A stretch of DNA of 33,671 bases from NCBI GenBank assembly GCA_050872785.1, contig JBNMHO010000010.1, positions 1 through 33,671 of the forward strand. Reading direction: 5' to 3'. The position numbers were made by a program, and so were the translations under genes. How positions within the stretch are numbered: the stretch's first letter is position 1; the number at the start of each line of letters is the position of its first letter. The stretch comes from UBA7862 sp050872785 (GTDB taxonomy: Bacteria; Bacillota; Clostridia; Christensenellales; UBA1242). Below, piece after piece: positions 1 to 6,874 of the stretch. Below the pieces are notes generated by a model. The model made no database searches. It had not been told where the DNA came from and saw only the letters and a program-made list of their open reading frames with translations.

Positions 1-41
1 CATAAAATTACAAAGTTTTCAAAATAGACTTTTAAAAGTTC

Positions 42-70
42 TTGACTTTGGGAAGTTTTAAAAGTATAAT
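42..70 (+). promoter_or_regulatory. SigA-type promoter of the AAA/DUF4143 gene
   Basis: The -35 box TTGACT (42-47) and the -10 box TATAAT (65-70) are separated by 17 bases. The gene starts 22 bases downstream of the -10, after the ribosome binding site AGAGGTGA. Confidence 0.75.
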
Positions 71-91
71 TTCCATAGTTAGAGGTGAAAA

Positions 92-1294
92 ATGATAGCA
101 CGACAAAAGTATTTGGAAAAACTTAAGTCTTATAAGGATATGCAACTTATAAAGGTTGTTACGGGGATTCGCCGTTGCGGCAAATCTACATTGCTTAAAA
201 TGTATAGAGATTATTTGCTTGGTAGTGGGGTTGATAATTCACAGATAACACTTATAAACCTTGAAGAAAAAGAAAATGAAGATTTAAAGCAAGTTGATAA
301 TTTGTATTCATATTTGAAAGAACGATTGATTTCTGGCAAAATGAATTATATCTTTATTGATGAGGTTCAAGAATGTGTTAATTTTCAAGTGGCAGTGGAC
401 AGCCTTTTTGTAAAAGATAATGTTGATATTTATATCACAGGCTCAAATGCACACATGCTTTCAGGCGAACTTGCAACATTGCTTTCGGGCAGATATGTTA
501 CAATAGAAATGTTGCCATTGTCGTTTGAAGAATACTTGGAAGGGGTTGGCTCGGACAACGTAGAACAAAAATTTAGGGACTATTTAAGATTTGGTTCTTT
601 TCCTTTCATTCTTCAATTTGGTGGAAATGAGGAACAAATTAGAAACTATCTTGACGCCCTATACAACACAATTTTCAAAAAAGACATTGTCAGACGCAAC
701 AAGATTTCAAATGAAGATTCACTTGAAATGGTGACGAAATTTGTTTTTGACAACATAGGGAATTTAATTTCCAGCAAAAAAATCAGCGACACTCTCACTT
801 CAAACAACTGTAAAATTTCCCAACCAACCGTGGATAGTTATCTTAAAGCATTAACTGATAGTTACATCGTCTATAAGTCATCAAGATATGATGTAAAAGG
901 CAAACAATATCTAAAGTCTATGGCAAAATACTATGTTTCCGACATGGGCATGAGAAATTATCTTCTAGGCTACAAAAATACAAATCGTGGATTTGTGCTT
1001 GAAAACATTGTTTATCTTGAACTCATAAGACGAGGCTATAAGGTTTTTATAGGCAAGGTTGACGGTGGTGAAATAGACTTTGTTGTGTTTAGGGGAAGTG
1101 AAATAATCTACATTCAAGTTGCAGAAAGCATAATGGATGAAAATGTTTTTGAAAGGGAAATGAAACCGCTTAAGAGTGTAAAAGATTATAACCAAAGAGT
1201 TGTGATAACCACTGATTATGACGTGAACGAGTCGTATGACGGAATAAAACATATAAATATCTTTGACTTTTTGCTTGGCAAGCGAACAATTTAG
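92..1294 (+). CDS. AAA+ ATPase with C-terminal DUF4143 domain
   Basis: Protein of 400 residues of the AAA_14/DUF4143 family, a large group of poorly characterised P-loop ATPases. The Walker A motif GIRRCGKST is at residues 25-33 and the Walker B motif YIFIDE at about 86-91. The sensor-like segment ITGSNAHML follows near residue 115. The C-terminal part contains GGEIDFVVF and IQVAES, the weak restriction-endonuclease-like signature of DUF4143. Length is normal and the gene looks intact. It starts with ATG behind AGAGGTGA and has its own promoter; no terminator is obvious before rpsU. These ATPases are often accessory genes of uncertain role, and nothing in the neighbourhood points to a substrate. 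Family call is firm, function is not. Confidence 0.9.
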   Translation: MIARQKYLEKLKSYKDMQLIKVVTGIRRCGKSTLLKMYRDYLLGSGVDNSQITLINLEEKENEDLKQVDNLYSYLKERLISGKMNYIFIDEVQECVNFQVAVDSLFVKDNVDIYITGSNAHMLSGELATLLSGRYVTIEMLPLSFEEYLEGVGSDNVEQKFRDYLRFGSFPFILQFGGNEEQIRNYLDALYNTIFKKDIVRRNKISNEDSLEMVTKFVFDNIGNLISSKKISDTLTSNNCKISQPTVDSYLKALTDSYIVYKSSRYDVKGKQYLKSMAKYYVSDMGMRNYLLGYKNTNRGFVLENIVYLELIRRGYKVFIGKVDGGEIDFVVFRGSEIIYIQVAESIMDENVFEREMKPLKSVKDYNQRVVITTDYDVNESYDGIKHINIFDFLLGKRTI

Positions 1295-1325
1295 CCCAGT
1301 TTTACAAAGAAATCCCTTTTATTGC

Positions 1326-1353
1326 TTGACTTTTTGGGAAAAGTGGATATAAT
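1326..1353 (+). promoter_or_regulatory. SigA-type promoter of rpsU
   Basis: TTGACT (1326-1331), a 16-base spacer and TATAAT (1348-1353), about 40 bases upstream of the rpsU start. The ribosome binding site GGAGGTGA (1378-1385) is nearly perfect, as expected for a ribosomal protein gene. Confidence 0.75.
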
Positions 1354-1392
1354 TATGTCATAATCTCGGTTGCGAAGGGAGGTGAAAAGAGT

Positions 1393-1569
1393 ATGTCAAC
1401 AGTCAGAGTAGGCGAAAACGAAAGTTTGGAAAGTGCTATCAAAAGATTTAAACGTAAATGCCAAAAAGACGGTATTATCGGCGACCTTAGAAAGAAGGAA
1501 GCATACGAAAAACCATCTATCGCAAGAAAGAAAAAATCTGAAGCAGCAAGAAAAAAGAGATATAAATAA
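1393..1569 (+). CDS. rpsU: 30S ribosomal protein S21
   Basis: Small basic protein of 58 residues, a component of the small ribosomal subunit. It begins MSTVRVGENESLESAIKRFK, followed by a cysteine-containing KRKCQKDG segment and a Lys/Arg-rich tail ending KKRYK, the typical S21 layout (usual length 57-70). The start is ATG 8 bases behind the strong site GGAGGTGA. It is monocistronic here, with its own promoter and a terminator 11 bases after the stop. S21 helps base pairing of mRNA with 16S rRNA during initiation. The gene is easy to miss because of its length, but the call is very secure. Confidence 0.96.
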   Translation: MSTVRVGENESLESAIKRFKRKCQKDGIIGDLRKKEAYEKPSIARKKKSEAARKKRYK

Positions 1570-1580
1570 TATCAATTTTA

Positions 1581-1607
1581 AAAGAACTCTCTCGGGGGTT
1601 CTTTTTT
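1581..1607 (+). terminator. Rho-independent terminator of rpsU
   Basis: Stem AAAGAACTC (1581-1589) pairs with GGGTTCTTT (1596-1604), with one G-U pair and a 6-base loop, and runs into further T residues. Confidence 0.8.
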
Positions 1608-1739
1608 ATTCTAAATTTTTTTATCATGTTTTTATTAAAAAATATTAAAAAATATCAATATTTTTGGTTTCATAAGTCAAATTCCCCTTAAATATTATCT
1701 TTTAGGACAAGAAATGACAATATTCAGACGCCTTTTCCT

Positions 1740-1768
1740 TTGGAGAAAAAGTTGCAAAGCGATATAAT
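1740..1768 (+). promoter_or_regulatory. SigA-type promoter of the 1798 gene
   Basis: TTGGAG (1740-1745), a 17-base spacer and TATAAT (1763-1768), 29 bases upstream of the start codon. Confidence 0.6.
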
Positions 1769-1797
1769 CTTTTATGTAATTCACAGGGGGTAATGAA

Positions 1798-2184
1798 ATG
1801 AGTGAAAAATCTAAGGGAAATATCTATAGTTTGGCGAAACTTGCAAAGGAGAGGATGAAAAGTAACAACTATTCAAGGTTGCCACAAAAAACTATAAACA
1901 ACGCAACGAGCATTGCAAAATATATTTCAACTCACAAGGTGCCTCCAAAACAAACTCAGCCCATTGAACACAAAAAGTCATTTGACGACACTTTTTATCA
2001 GAAAGTCTGTGAAATTATTGAAACGGGGAACACTGCAAACCCAGTTCAAATTCTTATGGATAAAAATTTTTTTAGGTCGCTTGACACCGAAGGCAAGCAG
2101 TTTTATATTTCAACTTTAAACCAAAAATATAAAATTATGAAAATGCGATATATTAAAGAACACCCAATCTCAATGTTTGTATAA
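1798..2184 (+). CDS. Hypothetical protein, 128 residues
   Basis: I do not recognise this protein. It is small, basic and rich in Lys, Asn and Gln, with no signal peptide, membrane segment or cysteine pair that would suggest a metal site. The N-terminal half is polar and probably disordered (about residues 1-60). The C-terminal half looks helical and is more ordered, with segments such as FYQKVCEIIETG and FYISTLNQKYKIMK. The start is ATG behind CAGGGGG; an upstream ATG in the same leader hits a stop at once. It has its own promoter and sits between rpsU and pcrA, facing the same way. The base composition matches its neighbours, so transfer is not suggested. It is likely real because of promoter, ribosome binding site and length. 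Confidence 0.7.
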   Translation: MSEKSKGNIYSLAKLAKERMKSNNYSRLPQKTINNATSIAKYISTHKVPPKQTQPIEHKKSFDDTFYQKVCEIIETGNTANPVQILMDKNFFRSLDTEGKQFYISTLNQKYKIMKMRYIKEHPISMFV

Positions 2185-2212
2185 ATTTTTGATTGTTTTA
2201 AGCAAATTTTGT

Positions 2213-2241
2213 TTGTGAGATTTCCACTTGTGTGATATACT
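2213..2241 (+). promoter_or_regulatory. SigA-type promoter (extended -10) of the pcrA-ligA segment
   Basis: TTGTGA (2213-2218), a 17-base spacer and TATACT (2236-2241), preceded by TGA as an extended -10. The predicted transcription start falls inside the small palindrome at 2239-2255, where ACTCCTT pairs with AAGGAGT. Confidence 0.65.
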
Positions 2242-2257
2242 CCTTTTTAAGGAGTTT

Positions 2258-2320
2258 ATGGTGAGAGTTCCGCCCATTTTGGGGGAAGCACCGCAGAAAA
2301 TATGTCAAACGAGCAAATAG
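2258..2320 (+). other. Possible leader ORF overlapping the pcrA start
   Basis: The best ribosome binding site in the pcrA leader, AAGGAG (2249-2254), is not placed for pcrA but for a short frame starting with ATG at 2258 or GTG at 2261. This frame codes for about 20 residues and ends with TAG at 2318-2320, so it overlaps the pcrA start at 2302 in another frame. pcrA itself has no well-placed ribosome binding site, so translational coupling is plausible. The site AAGGAG also lies in the right arm of a 7-bp hairpin. The peptide sequence is not recognised. This is inference from signals only. Confidence 0.3.
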
Positions 2321-4539
2321 ATTTAAGCAAACTTAACAATTCACAACTGGTCGCCCTAAAGCAAATTGATGGGGCGAGCATGGTGCTGGCGGGTGCTGGC
2401 AGTGGCAAAACAAGGCTGGTGACATATAGAATTGCATATCTCGTGCGAGATATGGGAGTTCACCCACAAAATATCCTTGCCATAACGTTTACAAACAAGG
2501 CTTCTAACGAGATGAAAGAAAGGCTTGCAACACTTCTTGGTGACGAGGCTGAAGACATTTGGATAAGCACCTTTCACGCTATGTGTGTGAAAATTTTGCG
2601 TAAGCATATTTCAAGTTTAAAATCTACAAAAAATATAAATTCCACAATTAACTTTGACAGCAATTTTTCAATATACACCGACACCGAAAAGGATAAAGCC
2701 ATAAAAACCGTTATTCAAAATTTGAAAATAGACAAAGACGGCTTTGACAAAAAAGTGGAGTATCACATTTCAAATGCAAAGAACAGAAATCTGTCACCTT
2801 GGGACTATCAGAAACTAAATCAAGACGTGCCAGACATTGAAGACATAACAAAGGCTTATTCCGCCTATCAAAGTTTTCTTGCAAGCAACAACGCCCTCGA
2901 TTTTGACGACTTGCTTACAAAAACTTACGAACTTTTTATTGAATTCCCAGACATTTTAAGGCGTTATCAAAATAAATTTGAATATATCCACATTGACGAA
3001 TTTCAAGACACAAACTACATTCAATATCAAATTGCACACCTTTTGGCTCTTGGTCATGGCAATATTTTTGTTGTGGGTGACGAGGACCAGTGTATATACT
3101 CTTGGCGTGGGGCAAACATAGAGAATATCCGCTCTTTCCAACAAGATTTCCCAGACTACAAAATGTTCAAACTTGAGCAAAATTATCGTTCTACAAAGGA
3201 AATTCTGACCATAGCAAACAAACTCATAAAAAACAATCAAATAAGGAACGACAAAGTCCTTTGGACAGAAAATCAAGTGGGGAATAAGATTGATTGCTAC
3301 AAAGCAACAGACGAGTTTGACGAAGCAGAACATATCGCCCTTACAATCAAAACAATGGTCACAAATATGGGCTACAAATACAGCGACTTTGCCGTCCTTA
3401 CAAGGCTTAACGCAATGAGTGCGCCTTTTGAAGAAAAATTCCTAAACTACAACATTCCATACAAAATTTTTGGTGGAAATAAGTTTTTTGAAAGATTGGA
3501 AATCAAAAACCTTGTAAGTTATCTTAAAATGCTTGCGAACCCATATGACTCCACATCATTCACAAGAATTATAAACTATCCAAAGCGAGGCATTGGTGAA
3601 GCGACAATAGCAAATATCTTACAACTTGCCGAATTTCATAACACAACTCCATACAACCTTATCTTAAATTCTGACGAATACATGCTTGACGCGAATTTGG
3701 AAAGAAAAATAAAGCCATTTAAGGACATTATTCAAAAATTAAACGACAAATATGAAACTCTGTCGGGATATGAATTTGTCGAATATCTGGTCAAAACGAT
3801 TGATTTTAAGAGTATTTATAACACTTCATCAGAAGAAGATTTGTCAAGACTTTTAAACGTGGACAACTTCCTTGTCATGGCACAAGAATATTTTAAAAAC
3901 AACCCAAAAAGCACAGTTAGCGAGTTTTTGCAATCTATAACCCTTGTTACAGATATGGACGAATATGACGACAAAGCAAACACCGTCACCATTGCGACTG
4001 TCCATGCGGTTAAGGGACTTGAGTTTAGAGTGGTGTTTGTTGCAGGGCTTGAGGAAAGAATGTTCCCAATAGTCCGCACATATTCAACCCAAAACGATAT
4101 GGAAGAAGAAAGAAGACTTATGTTTGTGGCAATTACAAGGGCAGAAGAAAGACTGTTCTTAAGTTATGCCAAATCTCGTTTTGTCTTTGGCAGAAGGGAC
4201 TACGCCTTGCCTTCAAGATTTCTTAAAGAGTGTGATATGCTTGAAATGCAGCCAGTGTTTTCAAAATCACAAACCAGCCCAATTTCAACCAGTTTCCCAA
4301 CATTTGCAAAGAAAAGCTTTTCGCTTAATAAATTTGAAACTTCTTCCGAAAAGCAAAAGAGTGATAGCCTTGCAACCAAATATTTTGTGGGGGCTAGGGT
4401 GTCACATCCAAAGTTTGGCAAGGGAACAATTACAAGCAATCAAGGCATTGCAATCACCAAGTGCGTCAGCATAAACTTTGATGGCGTTGGCGTAAAAACA
4501 CTGTCTGTTGAATATGCACCAATAACCATTATTGAATAA
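2302..4539 (+). CDS. pcrA: ATP-dependent DNA helicase PcrA (UvrD/Rep superfamily 1A)
   Basis: 3'-5' DNA helicase that acts in repair and removes replication and recombination obstacles, usually essential in Bacillota. The 745 residues match PcrA length. Visible motifs in order: Walker A AGAGSGKT (30-37), Ia ITFTNKA, motif II DEFQDT (233-238), motif III VVGDEDQCIYSWRGA (258-272), motif IV QNYRST (294-299), motif V TVHAVKGLEF, motif VI EEERRLMFVAITRA, and a C-terminal tudor-like segment HPKFGKGTI near residue 700 that in PcrA contacts RNA polymerase. ATG at 2302 is the only in-frame start near the N-terminus but lacks a good ribosome binding site. ligA follows after a structured 73-base gap, a pairing that is common in Bacillota. 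Confidence 0.97.
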   Translation: MSNEQIDLSKLNNSQLVALKQIDGASMVLAGAGSGKTRLVTYRIAYLVRDMGVHPQNILAITFTNKASNEMKERLATLLGDEAEDIWISTFHAMCVKILRKHISSLKSTKNINSTINFDSNFSIYTDTEKDKAIKTVIQNLKIDKDGFDKKVEYHISNAKNRNLSPWDYQKLNQDVPDIEDITKAYSAYQSFLASNNALDFDDLLTKTYELFIEFPDILRRYQNKFEYIHIDEFQDTNYIQYQIAHLLALGHGNIFVVGDEDQCIYSWRGANIENIRSFQQDFPDYKMFKLEQNYRSTKEILTIANKLIKNNQIRNDKVLWTENQVGNKIDCYKATDEFDEAEHIALTIKTMVTNMGYKYSDFAVLTRLNAMSAPFEEKFLNYNIPYKIFGGNKFFERLEIKNLVSYLKMLANPYDSTSFTRIINYPKRGIGEATIANILQLAEFHNTTPYNLILNSDEYMLDANLERKIKPFKDIIQKLNDKYETLSGYEFVEYLVKTIDFKSIYNTSSEEDLSRLLNVDNFLVMAQEYFKNNPKSTVSEFLQSITLVTDMDEYDDKANTVTIATVHAVKGLEFRVVFVAGLEERMFPIVRTYSTQNDMEEERRLMFVAITRAEERLFLSYAKSRFVFGRRDYALPSRFLKECDMLEMQPVFSKSQTSPISTSFPTFAKKSFSLNKFETSSEKQKSDSLATKYFVGARVSHPKFGKGTITSNQGIAITKCVSINFDGVGVKTLSVEYAPITIIE

Positions 4540-4607
4540 TTGCACTTTTGGAATAATAAAAAGTGCAAAATTTGCACCTTGTCAAAACTTAAAAGTGCAA
4601 AAAGGAG
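4540..4607 (+). promoter_or_regulatory. Mutually exclusive hairpins in the ligA leader
   Basis: Four complementary blocks lie between pcrA and ligA: TTGCACTTTT (4540-4549), AAAAGTGCAA (4559-4568), TTGCAC (4572-4577) and AAAAGTGCAA (4591-4600). The last touches the ligA ribosome binding site AAAGGAG (4601-4607). Block 1 can pair with block 2 or block 4, and block 3 with block 2 or block 4, so two folds compete. One of them puts the ribosome binding site beside a stem. Pairing is seen directly; a regulatory role is inferred. Confidence 0.4.
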
Positions 4608-4612
4608 ATGTT

Positions 4613-6568
4613 ATGGATAATCTAGAACACATGAAAGAACTTGTTGAAGTCCTAAACGATTATGCCTATAGATATTATGTTTTGGAAGAGCCTATTGTAA
4701 GTGACTATGACTATGACGTTTTATATGATGAACTGGTAGCCCTTGAAAAGTCCACAGGCACCATTCTTCCAAATTCTCCAACAATAAGAGTTGGTGGTGA
4801 TATATTGTCTGGGTTTAAGAAAGTGGAACACAAGGTCAGGCTTTTCAGCCTTGGCAAATGTAATGATTTTGCAGGGCTGGAGAAGTTTGTAAGCGATGTC
4901 CGAACGGTCGTTCAGAACCCAACCTTCACTGTTGAACACAAGTTTGATGGCTTAAGAATTATTGTGGAATACAGAAACGGCAAACTATATCAAGCCTCAA
5001 CTCGTGGCAATGGATATGTCGGCGAAGATGTAACAGAACAAGTCAAAACAATAAAATCTGTGCCACTTACAATAAATTATGAAGGGACAATCACCCTTGC
5101 GGGAGAAGGTGTTATAACTCAACAAAACCTTGAAAAATATAACAGAACTGCAGAAGAAAAATTGAAAAATGCTAGAAATGCTGTTGCTGGTGCAATAAGA
5201 AACCTTGACCCAAAAGTCACTGCAAAGCGAAATGTTGATGTGGTGTTTTATGACCTAATTTCAAGCGACACACCTTTTGAAAGTCAAGAGCAAGTATATG
5301 AATTTTTGAAGAAAAACAAGTTTATGGTGGGAAAACTTTTCAGAGTTTGCAAAGATGTGGAAGAAATTGAACAAATAGCAAACGAAGTGGATAAAGTAAA
5401 AGCCACACTAGACATTCAAATTGACGGACTCGTTGTCAAACTTAATAACCTAAAAGATAGGGAAATTTTAGGCACAACAGCAAAATATCCAAAGTGGGCC
5501 ATTGCATACAAATTTGCCCCACAAGAACTAACAAGTGTCTTGCGAAAAGTGCTTTGGAACGTGGGCAGAACGGGCAAGGTTACGCCAACGGCAGAAATTG
5601 ACCCAGTGGAACTTGCGGGGGCGACAGTCACTCGTGCCACACTTAACAACATTGACGACATTGCAAGAAAAAAAGTTAAACTAGGCTCACTTGTCTTTGT
5701 CAGACGAAGCAACGAAGTTATCCCAGAAATATTGGGCATTGCCCAAGACTTGCCGGGGTCAAAAGAAATTGAAAAACCAACAACTTGTCCTTGCTGTGGG
5801 GAGCCACTTGAAACTGTGGGGCCAAACATCTTTTGCAAAAATCCAACTTGCAGAGATAAAGTTGTAAGCAAAATAACATATTTTACTTCTCGAAACTGCA
5901 TGAACATAGAGGGAGTTAGGGACAAGATTGCCGCCCAACTTTATGACGATTGCGGAGTGAGAAATGTCAGTGATATTTATCTTTTGTCAAGGGAAAAACT
6001 TGAAAAACTGGAAGGGTTTAAAGATAAAAAAATAGATAAACTGCTTGCAAACATTGAAAAGAGCAAAACTTGCAATTTGTCAAACTTTTTGGACGCAATA
6101 AGCATTGACGGCGTGGGCGAAAAGACTTCAAAAGACTTAGCCAAACGCTTTGAAACATTGGACAACTTGAGGGTTGCAACTTATGACGATTTAATTCAAA
6201 TTGACGACATCGGTGACGTGACTGCAAGAAATATCGTGGACTATTTTAAAGACGAAAACAACCTAAGGGAAATTCAAAACTTGCTTGATAGAGGCGTTAA
6301 AATAAACGTGCCACAAAAGAAAAATATTGACAAAACAAACTTCTTTTATGGCAAGAAAATTGTCCTTACTGGCTCGCTTTCAAATTACACAAGAGCAGAG
6401 GCGACAAAGATAATAGAAGACCTAGGCGGAAGCGTATCGGGCAGTGTTTCAAAAAATACAGACGCAGTTTTGGTTGGCGAAGACGCTGGCAGCAAACTTG
6501 CAAAAGCGCAGTCACTTGGAGTTAGGACAATTTCTGAAGAAGAATTTAAAACACTTATAAAATCTTAA
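4613..6568 (+). CDS. ligA: NAD-dependent DNA ligase
   Basis: Seals nicks in duplex DNA during replication and repair using NAD+. The 651 residues fit LigA (usually 650-680). In order: the Ia domain with the YYVLEEPIVSDYDYD segment, the adenylation domain with catalytic Lys in EHKFDG (K110), the OB fold, a four-cysteine zinc finger (CPCCGEPL followed by FCKNPTC), helix-hairpin-helix repeats (for example IDGVGEKTSKDLAKRF), and a C-terminal BRCT domain starting near GKKIVLTGSLSNYTRAE. The chosen ATG has AAGGAGA 5 bases upstream; an in-frame ATG at 4532 would overlap pcrA, add 27 residues unlike the family and lacks a ribosome binding site. It is expected to be co-transcribed with pcrA. gatC, its common partner in other Bacillota, is absent here. 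Confidence 0.97.
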   Translation: MDNLEHMKELVEVLNDYAYRYYVLEEPIVSDYDYDVLYDELVALEKSTGTILPNSPTIRVGGDILSGFKKVEHKVRLFSLGKCNDFAGLEKFVSDVRTVVQNPTFTVEHKFDGLRIIVEYRNGKLYQASTRGNGYVGEDVTEQVKTIKSVPLTINYEGTITLAGEGVITQQNLEKYNRTAEEKLKNARNAVAGAIRNLDPKVTAKRNVDVVFYDLISSDTPFESQEQVYEFLKKNKFMVGKLFRVCKDVEEIEQIANEVDKVKATLDIQIDGLVVKLNNLKDREILGTTAKYPKWAIAYKFAPQELTSVLRKVLWNVGRTGKVTPTAEIDPVELAGATVTRATLNNIDDIARKKVKLGSLVFVRRSNEVIPEILGIAQDLPGSKEIEKPTTCPCCGEPLETVGPNIFCKNPTCRDKVVSKITYFTSRNCMNIEGVRDKIAAQLYDDCGVRNVSDIYLLSREKLEKLEGFKDKKIDKLLANIEKSKTCNLSNFLDAISIDGVGEKTSKDLAKRFETLDNLRVATYDDLIQIDDIGDVTARNIVDYFKDENNLREIQNLLDRGVKINVPQKKNIDKTNFFYGKKIVLTGSLSNYTRAEATKIIEDLGGSVSGSVSKNTDAVLVGEDAGSKLAKAQSLGVRTISEEEFKTLIKS

Positions 6569-6593
6569 ATTATATTAAATTGCAAATAATCTC

Positions 6594-6622
6594 TTGCAAA
6601 AATATTTCTTATGTGCTAAAAT
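6594..6622 (+). promoter_or_regulatory. SigA-type promoter of rpoZ-priA
   Basis: TTGCAA (6594-6599), a 17-base spacer and TAAAAT (6617-6622), with TGC before the -10. The rpoZ start lies 33 bases downstream. Confidence 0.65.
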
Positions 6623-6655
6623 TTTGTGAAAAATGAAAAAGGAAGTGAATTTATT

Positions 6656-6865
6656 ATGATGATTGACCCACCTATTGAGGAATTAAGAAAAATCGCTGGC
6701 AACGAATATATCCTTACAAATCTTGTTGCAAAGCGTGCAAAAGAACTTGAAAAAGACATTCCAGACGTCATTGAAAATTCGTCTGAAAAGGCAATTTCAA
6801 TCGCCGCTAGAGAAATCTATTCTGGCAAAATCGTTCCAACCAAACTTGGAGAAGAAAACAAATAA
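6656..6865 (+). CDS. rpoZ: RNA polymerase omega subunit
   Basis: Small subunit of 69 residues that helps fold and hold the beta-prime subunit of RNA polymerase. The sequence begins MMIDPPIEELRKIAGNEYIL and contains the family core LVAKRAKEL followed by the helix EKAISIAAREI, and ends with GKIVPTKLG. The start is ATG at 6656 (or 6659) behind AAGGAAGTGA; an ATG at 6626 overlaps the promoter and lacks a site. priA follows after 9 bases, which is the classical rpoZ-(coaBC)-priA arrangement with coaBC missing. Because of the ligA neighbour one might expect gatC, but the AAKRA-type core fits omega better. Confidence 0.88.
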   Translation: MMIDPPIEELRKIAGNEYILTNLVAKRAKELEKDIPDVIENSSEKAISIAAREIYSGKIVPTKLGEENK

Positions 6866-6874
6866 GGATAAGTT

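Noticed and set aside
1636..1664. AT-only palindrome after rpsU
   Set aside because: Pairs only A and T with almost no loop in a very AT-rich stretch, so it is expected by chance.
2239..2301. Riboswitch in the pcrA leader
   Set aside because: The GC-rich stretch looked structured, but it matches no riboswitch core that I know (fluoride, preQ1, THF and guanidine were considered) and is too short for most.
4532..4612. Longer N-terminus for ligA
   Set aside because: The extra 27 residues come from the structured leader and do not resemble LigA; the start at 4613 has a strong ribosome binding site.
6656..6865. gatC, because it often follows pcrA-ligA
   Set aside because: The sequence has the omega subunit core (LVAKRAKEL and AISIAAREI) and lies directly before priA, so rpoZ fits better.
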